Assembly: GCA_002420305.1 (NCBI GenBank)
Contig: DIHT01000068.1
Span: forward strand, 1-22,643
Source of the DNA: Akkermansiaceae bacterium UBA5689
GTDB taxonomy: Bacteria; Verrucomicrobiota; Verrucomicrobiia; Verrucomicrobiales; Akkermansiaceae
DNA: 22,643 nucleotides
Direction: 5' to 3'
In this document: piece after piece, positions 1 to 6,377 of the stretch
How the letters are laid out: every line of letters starts with the position of its first letter
Numbering within the stretch: position 1 is the stretch's first letter
The notes under the pieces: generated by a model
The model's input: the letters and a program-made list of their open reading frames with translations, nothing else
What the model was told of the DNA's origin: nothing
Databases searched by the model: none
Program-made: the position numbers and the translations under genes

Positions 1-1146
1 ATTGTTTCGTGGGGCCGCAGGGGAGGTCCGGTAGGCACCAATTCTGGCATGCACCAGGGCACTAATCCTACCTTTGGAGCGATTGGCCACTGGGGAGGCG
101 GGCCGGTGAATGATCTTACCGAACCAGATGTAGGTTGGGGCCCAAACGGAAGTGGAAGTGACATCTTGGCGACCCGGGGACGCTGGGCTCAGTTGTCATG
201 GGTTTACGACGGCCTTGAAGATCGAGTCTTCATCGATGGAGAATTCAGTAATAGCGAGGAACATCCCAACCTCCTCAATGTTCACACATCCTATAATGAT
301 GGGAATCCGACCCTTGTTTGCCTCGGATCTGAAAGTGACGCAGGAAGCGTCAACAGCGCTCCCATTCCGTTTTCGGGAACAATTGCGAGGGTGGAAATTT
401 ACGACTCGGCCTGGACCGACGAGGAAATTCAAACCGCTTTTTTGCAAGAACAGCCCTATTTTTTTGATGGACTACTCCCAAGTGTGGGGGATCCCTATCA
501 GTTCGTGGTGTCGAGTCCCGATAGCGGGGAAACGGTAGAGTTTAAATGGAACAGCTCGGGGTCTGAGATATACACGGTAGTGGCAAGTGACGGCCCGGAG
601 GAGAATCCCGATCCCGCCTCCTGGGCTCCAGTAGCAGGCTTGGAAAACCTTGCGGCGACCCCGCCCCTCAATACCCACAGCATTGCCCGTCCAGCAGGAG
701 ATCTTCGACTCTTCAGGCTGATAAGAACTTTCGGCCCTCCCCCCGGCCCGCCTCTCGACGGGACGAGCCCGGAGCTGGCGCTTCCACTCGGAACCGTCCC
801 GGCTGGCGCACTGATCCTCGATACCCAAGGCTCTCTTGTTAATGACACCGAGATCGGTTTCTACGACGCGGAGGGCAATGGCATTGATAACAATGACGAT
901 GTAGCTGACCTTGGTTTTCTCAGTAGGATCAGTGTTAATCTCGCACCGGGCACCTACTACGTCGCAACTGGCGCTTACAACAGCCTTTTTAGCGTGACTG
1001 CCTTCGGTGTGACGGCGCCACTTGGTGTTACCGGTGAATTCACCGTCAATGTCAGGGTTGGAACGAATAATGCCGCACCTCCCTCCCTGAGCGGCTCTGG
1101 AGTTAACGCCGGCGGACCTCTCTGGTTCTCACTTGTCGTTGAGTGA
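1..1146 (+). CDS. LamG-type secreted protein with PPC-like C-terminus (5' partial)
   Basis: The reading frame is open to the left window edge, so the true start lies outside; the first in-window ATG is at 49. Bases 1 to about 450 encode a concanavalin A-like (LamG/Laminin_G_3) jelly-roll end: RWAQLSWVYDG, then VFIDGE, then GTIARVEIYDSAWTDEEI, the usual final strands of this fold. Next comes a short module (about 485-735) with an S-x-x-W core ending LRLFRLIR, related to the C-terminal domain of other proteins in this window. The last about 130 residues (from DGTSPELALPLG) form one PPC-like beta domain with the NDTEIGFYDAEG and GTYYVATGAYNSLF signatures, ending in WFSLVVE. It is probably an exported binding or surface protein; no catalytic domain is visible in the part present. 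Family assignment is by motif recognition, and the overall function is unknown. Confidence 0.85.
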   Translation: MVSWGRRGGPVGTNSGMHQGTNPTFGAIGHWGGGPVNDLTEPDVGWGPNGSGSDILATRGRWAQLSWVYDGLEDRVFIDGEFSNSEEHPNLLNVHTSYNDGNPTLVCLGSESDAGSVNSAPIPFSGTIARVEIYDSAWTDEEIQTAFLQEQPYFFDGLLPSVGDPYQFVVSSPDSGETVEFKWNSSGSEIYTVVASDGPEENPDPASWAPVAGLENLAATPPLNTHSIARPAGDLRLFRLIRTFGPPPGPPLDGTSPELALPLGTVPAGALILDTQGSLVNDTEIGFYDAEGNGIDNNDDVADLGFLSRISVNLAPGTYYVATGAYNSLFSVTAFGVTAPLGVTGEFTVNVRVGTNNAAPPSLSGSGVNAGGPLWFSLVVE

Positions 1147-1267
1147 ACATCGTCCTGAGCGGGCAAAAGCCTACGAGGAAAAGCCGTGGGATGATAAGAA
1201 AGTTTCCGAGAAATACTGGAACAGCAAGGGCGAAAAGGTCGAGACGGAGGAGGAGGCCTTCGATTAA
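1139..1267 (+). CDS. candidate 42-aa charged small protein (TTG start)
   Basis: A short open frame overlaps the last bases of the LamG gene. With the TTG at 1139 it reads SEHRPERAKAYEEKPWDDKK and continues to a FD-TAA end. The residue composition (Lys, Glu, Trp, Tyr, with no Cys or runs) looks like genuine protein rather than a shadow, and little else explains these 120 bases. Against it: no in-frame ATG, no Shine-Dalgarno sequence before the TTG, and a frame open upstream only to a TGA at 1088. It could be a small gene translated by coupling to the LamG stop at 1144-1146, or the surviving 3' end of a lost gene. I do not recognise a family. Confidence 0.35.
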   Translation: MSEHRPERAKAYEEKPWDDKKVSEKYWNSKGEKVETEEEAFD

Positions 1268-1325
1268 CCTCACCCTGTCCCCGGCCGCCAAAATCCTCTC
1301 TGCTTACTGAACTCAGTGGGATGCT

Positions 1326-1919
1326 CTATCCGGAAATTCTCTTCCACCGCCTCTGCGCGAAAACCTTCTGTGGGCCCCATGCTTTATCAGTATAAAGCAT
1401 TCCGTTCGGACTGATAACCCATGTCTGCTTTCCGCTTTGGGAGGTCATTTCGATACTGTCGCCCTTCCATTTGACGGAAAACGAGCGCATGTCCTCCCAC
1501 GGACTCTTGAGCCCTATGGAAGGACGCTGCGTGCTACCTTTAATTGTTACATGCTCAGGGTATCGGTATAAAAAGCGACTCTCTTTGACAGTTCCTTCCC
1601 CCCACCCGATCGCGGCCTGGTGCGCCTGTGGATCAGTTCTGTTGTGAATTATACTCATGACCTGTCCGTCCAGAAAAACCCAGCGACCACTGACCGCCGG
1701 GGGCAGATGAATCTTGCTGCCGTCATCCCACGAAACTACTTCATACATTCCATTAATGAGGGTTAAAATTTTCTGATCATCTTCGTTGGGTCTCTCTCCG
1801 GCTCCAACAAGGTTTTGGTGAATGACGGCGTTGTGCGCACAACCACTAATCTGGAGCACAGAAGCGACAAGCAGGAGTATGCGTAAGCTGGCTCGAGACC
1901 TTTTTTCTTTCGTAGGCAT
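1326..1919 (-). CDS. lipoprotein with lipocalin-like domain
   Basis: The 197-aa product starts with a basic n-region and a hydrophobic stretch ending in a lipobox, ISGC, with the lipidated Cys at residue 27. Ala at +2 suggests the outer membrane. The body (about 50-195) is rich in beta strand with regular Trp/Gly turns: LINGMYEVVSWDDGSKIHLP, SGRWVFLDGQVMSIIHNR, then SFSVKWKGDSIEMTSQSGKQ. This resembles the lipocalin-like family (typical core: G-x-W-x-L-V-S-x ... G-R-x-x-F ... M-S-x). The assignment is by pattern only; it could be another small beta-barrel fold. It lies on the same strand as the ACT-domain gene upstream, separated by 77 bases. No clear Shine-Dalgarno site precedes the ATG; the leader is AT-rich. 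Lipoprotein status is well supported, the fold moderately, the ligand unknown. Confidence 0.8.
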   Translation of the reverse strand: MPTKEKRSRASLRILLLVASVLQISGCAHNAVIHQNLVGAGERPNEDDQKILTLINGMYEVVSWDDGSKIHLPPAVSGRWVFLDGQVMSIIHNRTDPQAHQAAIGWGEGTVKESRFLYRYPEHVTIKGSTQRPSIGLKSPWEDMRSFSVKWKGDSIEMTSQSGKQTWVISPNGMLYTDKAWGPQKVFAQRRWKRISG

Positions 1920-1996
1920 AGCAAATTAAAAATGACCCGTACCGTGGTTCAGTAGCAAGTTCACAAATTTATGTTTCCCATCAGAAAATTGAAAAT

Positions 1997-2413
1997 CTAC
2001 TGCAGTTTGACTCTCTCCGCTTCCGAAGACAGCTCCTCGAGGACCCGGAGGGCACGTTCCGCGTCTCCCTCCGGAACCAGGAGGTGATCATGATATGCTC
2101 CTGCCAGCAGGTTTGCGCTAATGCCGTGGCGAGCGAGCCGGGTCGAAATGACTGCTGTCAACCCGACGGCCTGAAGACTGGAGTGCACATTGAGTCGGAT
2201 GCAGCGAAAAACGGCAGACGGTTCAAGACCGAGGCCTCCTGACTCCGCGACCGGCGCGATCACCGTGAGCGCCTCCGGCTCCTGGATTGTGGCAAGCAGA
2301 CCCTCTGGAAGGGGATCGGGCCATGAATCTACCGATCCGATCACATAACGGTCGGGACGGAGTATAGGCGCCAGATTCTGCACCAACTTCTCCAGGTCGC
2401 ATTCGCCATTCAT
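1997..2413 (-). CDS. ACT domain-containing protein (DUF2241/ACT_3 plus ACT_7 type)
   Basis: The 138-aa protein has the two-part layout of small stand-alone ACT proteins. The N-terminal half has LVQNLAPILRPDRYVIGSVD and a later EALTVIAP, matching the DUF2241-like part. The C-terminal half has RLNVHSSLQAVGLTAVIS followed by LARHGISANLLAGAYHDHLL and VPEGDAERALRVLEEL, the hallmark ACT_7/CASTOR-type segment with its HDHLxVP motif near residues 108-113. ACT domains bind small ligands, usually amino acids, and this class has no enzyme attached, so a ligand-sensing or regulatory role is inferred; the ligand cannot be read from the sequence. The length is normal for the family. It is divergent from the acidic hypothetical gene starting at 2571, leaving a 157-base shared upstream region. 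Confidence 0.85.
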   Translation of the reverse strand: MNGECDLEKLVQNLAPILRPDRYVIGSVDSWPDPLPEGLLATIQEPEALTVIAPVAESGGLGLEPSAVFRCIRLNVHSSLQAVGLTAVISTRLARHGISANLLAGAYHDHLLVPEGDAERALRVLEELSSEAERVKLQ

Positions 2414-2570
2414 CGTAAATCACACCTACCACGCAACCGCAGGTATCTACAAGGACCGTGCTTGCTCACCGCGCCTAGAAGATGGTAGTGGATAGCTGGA
2501 ACATCTGGAGAAGACAAGGTGTGCATTTTCCTTTGCCAAGGTTGCTTTGGGATCTTAGACCCTGCTTGCG

Positions 2571-2969
2571 ATGCTAAGTCAGGAACCCGTTGAATGGCCC
2601 GATCAGGTGGAGGCGCTCGTCGAGCGCTTGGAGAGCCAGGCGCCCGAGCGTGCTCTCAGTCGCGAGGAGCGGGCATTGATGGATGTCTATGAAACCGTTC
2701 CGATCCTCGAAAGTGAGGACTGCCTGCACGAGTTTTGGCACAGCGAAATCGATCAACAGCGGGTGATCAGCTCCTTCGATCTGATGGGCGCGGCGGCACT
2801 GGTGGATTCTCTTAACGCAAGCCGCTGGTGTGGAAGCTGCAGCCCGGACCGGAACGACTACAGCGAGACAGAGGCGGAGTATCTCGCGACGATCGAGGAG
2901 GATCTCCCCTCCGGGATGGAAGAACTTATCGATCTCGTACTGGCTTTCATTGAGAGCGAGTTGGAATAG
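2571..2969 (+). CDS. acidic hypothetical protein
   Basis: The 132-aa product is strongly acidic and predicted helical, soluble, with no signal peptide or membrane segment. The central part reads LSREERALMDVYETVPILES, then DCLHEFWHSEID, then a Leu/Ala-rich helix DLMGAAALVDSLNASRWCG. This distribution of an ER-A-L-x-x-x-Y helix, a short F-W segment and a following helix faintly recalls the DMP19/DUF4375 family, but I cannot confirm it. The Cys pair in WCGSCS could bind metal or form a disulfide; that is speculation. A TAG at 2556 in the same frame leaves the ATG at 2571 as the only upstream start; no Shine-Dalgarno site precedes it. Consistent codon use and amino-acid composition make it a likely real gene of unknown function. 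Confidence 0.7.
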   Translation: MLSQEPVEWPDQVEALVERLESQAPERALSREERALMDVYETVPILESEDCLHEFWHSEIDQQRVISSFDLMGAAALVDSLNASRWCGSCSPDRNDYSETEAEYLATIEEDLPSGMEELIDLVLAFIESELE

Positions 2970-3050
2970 AGAGGAGCGAAGCTAGGAAACGCCCTCAGAC
3001 CCATCCGTTCGGAGCTTGCCAGCAGAACAGTTGTGTATACTCAGGGAGCA

Positions 3051-3485
3051 ATGAAGCTGGTCCTATTAGTTCTACATTCTCTGACTCTTTATGGAGCTGC
3101 CAAGGACCTCGAAATTCCAGATTTCTCCCAGGGCCTGCCAGGCGCAACGCTGAAGAAACAAGAGGTGAGCGGCAATCAAGTCGTCTTTCACCTCCAGACA
3201 GGGCTTAGCTCAAAAAATTTTTCTGCTATTTTGAAGAAGCAGTTGGGATCCGCCTGGAGAACTCAAAAGCTGAGGCAGGAGGACATGATTCTTGCAGCCC
3301 GTAGGGGCAGAGCCACAGGCTCAGCAGTCAATCTTACTGTCTATCAACATCTAACAGACAAGGGTGCCTGCATTCGTGTCATTCATCTCAAACCAAAAAA
3401 CAGGACGAATTGCAGTGTAGAAGTCGCCGTCATTCAAGGCGCGGGGAACCCGGGGGACACAGAAAAAAAGCAAGGTGGTTCATGA
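3051..3485 (+). CDS. small exported hypothetical protein
   Basis: I place the start at the ATG at 3051, preceded by AGGGAG (3043-3048), rather than the in-frame GTG at 3033. The protein then begins MKLVLLVLHSLTLYGAAKD, a compact signal peptide with probable cleavage after GAA or nearby. The mature part, about 125 residues, alternates beta-like and helical stretches (PDFSQGLPGATLKKQEVSGN, NFSAILKKQLGSAWRTQKLR, then AVNLTVYQHL) and is basic, with two Cys residues in the C-terminal half (in KGACIRVIHL and NRTNCSVEVAV) that may pair outside the cytoplasm. I do not recognise a family. Its TGA stop overlaps the ATG of the next small ORF (ATGA), which suggests the two are translated together. Confidence 0.65.
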   Translation: MKLVLLVLHSLTLYGAAKDLEIPDFSQGLPGATLKKQEVSGNQVVFHLQTGLSSKNFSAILKKQLGSAWRTQKLRQEDMILAARRGRATGSAVNLTVYQHLTDKGACIRVIHLKPKNRTNCSVEVAVIQGAGNPGDTEKKQGGS

Positions 3486-3574
3486 CAAACCCCTACAGCC
3501 CGAGAAAGAGCCCTGCTTTCACGCCCCAAGAGCCAAAATCCCCGCACTTGAAACCCGACGACTGGAGACCATAG
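3482..3574 (+). CDS. candidate 30-aa Pro-rich small protein, ATGA-coupled
   Basis: An ATG at 3482 overlaps the TGA stop (3483-3485) of the small exported protein gene, the classic ATGA arrangement for translational coupling. AAGGTGG at 3472-3478 resembles a Shine-Dalgarno sequence. The product starts MTNPYSPRKSPAFTPQEPKS and ends PDDWRP before TAG: Pro-rich, basic then acidic, no membrane helix. The N-x-P-Y-x-P opening is common at the N-terminus of PVC-group small membrane proteins, so this may be a stub of such a gene or an independent short protein. The coupling and the ribosome site are what support it; no family is recognised. Confidence 0.45.
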   Translation: MTNPYSPRKSPAFTPQEPKSPHLKPDDWRP

Positions 3575-3620
3575 GAGCGTTTTGGACAAACTTTGCGTCT
3601 TAAAGCAAAGACCTACAAAC

Positions 3621-4343
3621 TCATGCTTCTATGGGAATAAAATCCATGGCGTGTCCACCCACAATCTTAGGGCCAATCTTACGCACCAGCTTTGTGTGCT
3701 CAGGATGTTTATCATAGGCCATCAGATCCTCTTTTTTCTCAAAGACGGAGATCTGGCCGTATTGAAATCCTCTGTGCCAGTGCGCCTCGTTTTTTCCAAC
3801 CACCAATTCCTTGAGAACTGGAATCTTGTCCTTCAGGCTGGCGAGTTCATTCATCAACCCAGCAATTTCTTCCTCCGAGACCCCATCCTTAAATTTAAAA
3901 TTGAAGGCATGAACAAAATGCCCCTTGTAACTCGCCAACCCAAGTTTTGTCTTCGTCTTCCCGATCGGAAAAAAATCCATTCCATTCCCAATCTCTAGTC
4001 GGGGCAGAATCTTTTTGACCAGTTTCTGATGCTCAGGATGCTTCTCATAGAGCATCAGGTCCTCTTTCTTATCAAAGACTGCGATCTCACCATACTGGAA
4101 CCCATGAGTTCTCTTGGCGATATTTTTGCCGATAAAGAATTCCTTGAGAACGGGGATTTTCCCTTTCAGTGCAGCCAATTCCTGCATCAAAGATGCGACT
4201 TCCCCTTCAGGAACACCTTTTTTGAATTTGAAGTTGAAACCATGGATAAACGGTCCCTTGGCAGTCTCGGCAGCATAGGATTTTCCCATGTGACCCAGGG
4301 CAGACAAACCACTTAAGCTGATAAAGTGTCTTCGAGATTTCAT
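3621..4343 (-). CDS. Tat-exported protein with two tandem Dabb (stress-responsive A/B barrel) domains
   Basis: The 240-aa product starts MKSRRHFISLSGLSALG, a twin-arginine type signal (S-R-R-x-F), with a likely cleavage after SYAAE. Two copies of a Dabb domain (PF07876 type, a dimeric alpha/beta ferredoxin-like barrel) follow, about residues 31-128 and 140-237. Each copy carries a central HGFNFKF or HAFNFKF strand, a helix ending KGKIPVLKE or KDKIPVLKE, the GFQYG strand, and the KKEDLMxYxKHPEHxKLV helix with its HPEH motif. Counting by eye, 64 of 98 aligned residues are identical, so this is a recent internal duplication. Dabb proteins normally dimerise; here the duplication could give an intramolecular dimer. 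The biochemical activity is not known from the sequence. It lies 126 bases downstream of the hydratase-like gene on the same strand. Confidence 0.85.
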   Translation of the reverse strand: MKSRRHFISLSGLSALGHMGKSYAAETAKGPFIHGFNFKFKKGVPEGEVASLMQELAALKGKIPVLKEFFIGKNIAKRTHGFQYGEIAVFDKKEDLMLYEKHPEHQKLVKKILPRLEIGNGMDFFPIGKTKTKLGLASYKGHFVHAFNFKFKDGVSEEEIAGLMNELASLKDKIPVLKELVVGKNEAHWHRGFQYGQISVFEKKEDLMAYDKHPEHTKLVRKIGPKIVGGHAMDFIPIEA

Positions 4344-4432
4344 GACTAGTTAGTGAATATCCATCTAGTTCATCTGGACCGTATATTCCAAAGAAAAAAT
4401 TATTTAGATCTCACTAGTACGCGCATCAACCC

Positions 4433-4470
4433 AAAAAGACAGCGCGACTCGAACAGAGCATGTCTCTGTC
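4433..4470 (-). terminator. possible intrinsic terminator after the hydratase-like gene
   Basis: On the minus strand, directly after the stop codon at 4470-4472, a stem of ACAGAG with CTCTGT (plus coordinates 4453-4469, 5-base loop) is nested inside a longer pairing of GACAG (4470-4466) with CTGTC (4442-4438). That outer pairing is immediately followed by five T residues (4437-4433). The two pairings are partly alternative. The position and the T run suggest transcription termination, but the stems are short. Confidence 0.35.
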
Positions 4471-5243
4471 TAGCCAAAACTCGTGGATATTTTTCCTGCA
4501 TTGGCAAAGCTACAAGTAACCTCGTCTCCCGCGCCGACTGAAATCAGTTCTGTTGCTGACCCGGGTATGACCATCTCGCCAGCTTTTAGCACCTTCCCAC
4601 TTTCGCGGAGATGCCTGATCAGAAATCGCAGGGAATTAAGCGGGCTTCCCATGATGTCAGCCGCCACTCCTGTCGCCACCACTTTCCCATTTACCAGGAC
4701 TGTCACCCCCTCGAACTTCCAATCTATGTCCCGCGCCCTTACCTTTGAATGGCCCACAATCAATCCGGCAAAAATCCCGTTTGAACAAATCAATTCCTGC
4801 CGGGTGGGCTGTGGGTAGTGGTAGACGTAATTGTGCAGCTCTATCCCCGGTTGTATGCACTCAATCGCATCCAGCAACTCATTGTCGGAAACATCCTCAT
4901 CCAAAAGATCCCGCTTAAGGGTGAGAACAAATTCGGGTTCAATGGCTAACGAATGATATTGATTTGCCTTGAGAGGTGTTCCCTCCTGAACAAGTCCCGA
5001 GGTCATCAGACAACCGCAAATAGGATCATTAAATCCAAATTGCTCACGAATGGCAGCGCTCGTACAGCCAACCTTATAGCCGAAGGACTCGTCTCCATCT
5101 GAGAATCGGAGCGCCTGATAAATACTCTGGCACTCATAGGATTCTTCCATCGTCAATGCAGAGATGTCGTCGATTGCCGGAGTAAAAACCCCTTCCTTGA
5201 AGAACCCATAAAAGGACTCCGCCACCCTGTCTAAAGATTTCAT
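4470..5243 (-). CDS. 2-keto-4-pentenoate hydratase / fumarylacetoacetate hydrolase-family enzyme
   Basis: The 257-aa protein matches the hydratase branch of the fumarylacetoacetate hydrolase fold (MhpD/DmpE/HpaH type) in length and motif order. The first motif is the FGYKVGCTS segment at 54-62. An E-x-E metal pair lies in IEPEFVL at 101-107 (E102, E104), with a third acidic ligand in GIELHN at 133-138 (E135). The DIMGSPLNSLRFL segment starts at about 196, and AGEMVIPGSATE starts at 221. The C-terminus has the GDEVTCSF strand. These map onto the Glu-x-Glu ... Glu metal site of MhpD. The family adds water to 2-hydroxypentadienoate-type intermediates of meta-cleavage pathways, or decarboxylates related 2-oxo acids. 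No dioxygenase or aldolase is visible nearby, so the substrate is open. It has no signal peptide, so it is cytoplasmic. Start chosen at the ATG at 5243; no clear ribosome site. Confidence 0.85.
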   Translation of the reverse strand: MKSLDRVAESFYGFFKEGVFTPAIDDISALTMEESYECQSIYQALRFSDGDESFGYKVGCTSAAIREQFGFNDPICGCLMTSGLVQEGTPLKANQYHSLAIEPEFVLTLKRDLLDEDVSDNELLDAIECIQPGIELHNYVYHYPQPTRQELICSNGIFAGLIVGHSKVRARDIDWKFEGVTVLVNGKVVATGVAADIMGSPLNSLRFLIRHLRESGKVLKAGEMVIPGSATELISVGAGDEVTCSFANAGKISTSFG

Positions 5244-5434
5244 ATGCGATGATGATTCTTGTCCCGATTGGCTCTCTGCAGGGCTATAAATCTGCGACTA
5301 GAATACAAAATCTCAAGTAACGATTCCGCTCAGAATCTACCCGAGACCCTCAGACGAACTATGAGTCCGAACGGCATTTTCTACTAAATCACTCGACCAT
5401 AAAAAGACACTATACTCTGCCCCAATCCGGAACA

Positions 5435-5453
5435 CGGCAGCAGCAACCTGCCG
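5435..5453. other. perfect 6-bp inverted repeat between the ABM and hydratase genes
   Basis: CGGCAG and CTGCCG are separated by CAGCAAC in the 276-base gap between two minus-strand genes. It is GC-rich but followed by no T run on either strand, so it is not a convincing terminator. It could be an attenuating or protein-binding hairpin, or chance. The rest of the gap (5244-5519) holds nothing I can name. Confidence 0.25.
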
Positions 5454-5519
5454 CCTGTTTGTGAGCGCAGCTGGCCGCCACGAAATGTCACTATAGCAAA
5501 TACGGAGACCTCAATTGGT

Positions 5520-5816
5520 CTAAAATTCAGAAACCAAATCAAAGTAGCGCCATACAGGGTCTCCGTCTCCATACCTGTTTGAAACATCCTCTAGAATACC
5601 ACTATCTATTCTCCACTGCAGATAATTTTCATAATGTTGTCTCGAGTCCCACTTACTACAAAACTCAAGATTGCTCGGATCATCCTGATTCTGGACGAAG
5701 TAAACTGCGTGACAGCCCTCATAGGCCCTCGTTTCTTTCAGCAAAACATTGAGTTCCTCGATAAATTCAGACTCCAGCCCCTTTTTTATCCTTAGTTGTA
5801 GATTTACAAAAACCAT
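5520..5816 (-). CDS. antibiotic biosynthesis monooxygenase (ABM) domain protein
   Basis: The 98-aa protein is a single ABM domain (PF03992 type, dimeric ferredoxin-like fold). The first strand VFVNLQLRIKKG is followed by a helix EFIEELNVLLKETRAYEGC, the strand HAVYFVQNQDDPSNLEFCSK, and the helix DSRQHYENYLQWRIDSG. The order and the QDDPxxxxFxxxWxSxxxxExYLxW pattern are standard for the family. Known members include cofactor-free quinone-forming monooxygenases, the haem-degrading IsdG group and proteins of unknown function; the substrate is not predictable here. It has no export signal. The neighbouring hydratase-type enzyme and the double Dabb protein (same superfamily fold) lie downstream on the same strand, with gaps of 276 and 126 bases, so a shared pathway is possible but an operon is not certain. 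Confidence 0.85.
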   Translation of the reverse strand: MVFVNLQLRIKKGLESEFIEELNVLLKETRAYEGCHAVYFVQNQDDPSNLEFCSKWDSRQHYENYLQWRIDSGILEDVSNRYGDGDPVWRYFDLVSEF

Positions 5817-5964
5817 GCCGGGATCTTGCTAACTGCCGAAACGAAAAACCAATCTAAAAACCGAAGACATTTAATAAGCGGAGGGAGCTCTTATATTTTC
5901 AGAGACCAGTGTGGAAAGACGCGAACCCGAGGAAAAAACTAAGCCACCCCCCGCTCTCACGCGG

Positions 5965-6183
5965 TCACTGGCTATTCTTTATAATGATAGCGACAATGAG
6001 CGCGATACCGATTCCCACTCCGATTGTCCAATTAAGGACTCGCATAACCTTAAAATACACCGCGTAGTTCCACGCTAATTTTGAGCGTTCTTTGTGATCT
6101 CTAACTTTATCCACAGTTCGCTTCGCTGGGTCTTCGTCAGGCCCACTTTGGCGATATACCTCTTTGCTAAAGCGCTGACTCAT
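5965..6183 (-). CDS. small single-helix membrane protein
   Basis: The start at 6183 is chosen over an in-frame upstream codon because GGAGG lies seven bases before this ATG, the best ribosome site in the window. The 72-aa product has a hydrophilic, charged N-terminal half (MSQRFSKEVYRQSGPDEDPA, then KVRDHKERSKLAW) and one C-terminal transmembrane helix, WTIGVGIGIALIVAIII, followed by a short KNSQ tail. This layout suggests a cytoplasmic N-terminus with a tail anchor. No family is recognised. It stands alone between the ABM gene and the end of the protease gene, all on the minus strand. Confidence 0.7.
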   Translation of the reverse strand: MSQRFSKEVYRQSGPDEDPAKRTVDKVRDHKERSKLAWNYAVYFKVMRVLNWTIGVGIGIALIVAIIIKNSQ

Positions 6184-6377
6184 GCCTCTGCCTCCAGTTT
6201 GCAACTGGTCTCGTCTGACCCCAGAAAGAACCATTGCTTGCTCTCTGCTTTTGGTCGCCCTCCGTCATGCGGATATTTTTTCCTATGTCTCCGTACATTC
6301 CAAGCTGGTTTGCGCCCTCGAGGTTCCAAAATCGTTCGCTTTGGACATTGGACCGTAACCATAGTCGAACCCTGCCC

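Noticed and set aside
3591..3610. 6-bp inverted repeat (CTTTGC/GCAAAG) between convergent genes, as a terminator
   Set aside because: The stem is short and AT-rich and only three T residues follow on the minus strand, too weak to call.
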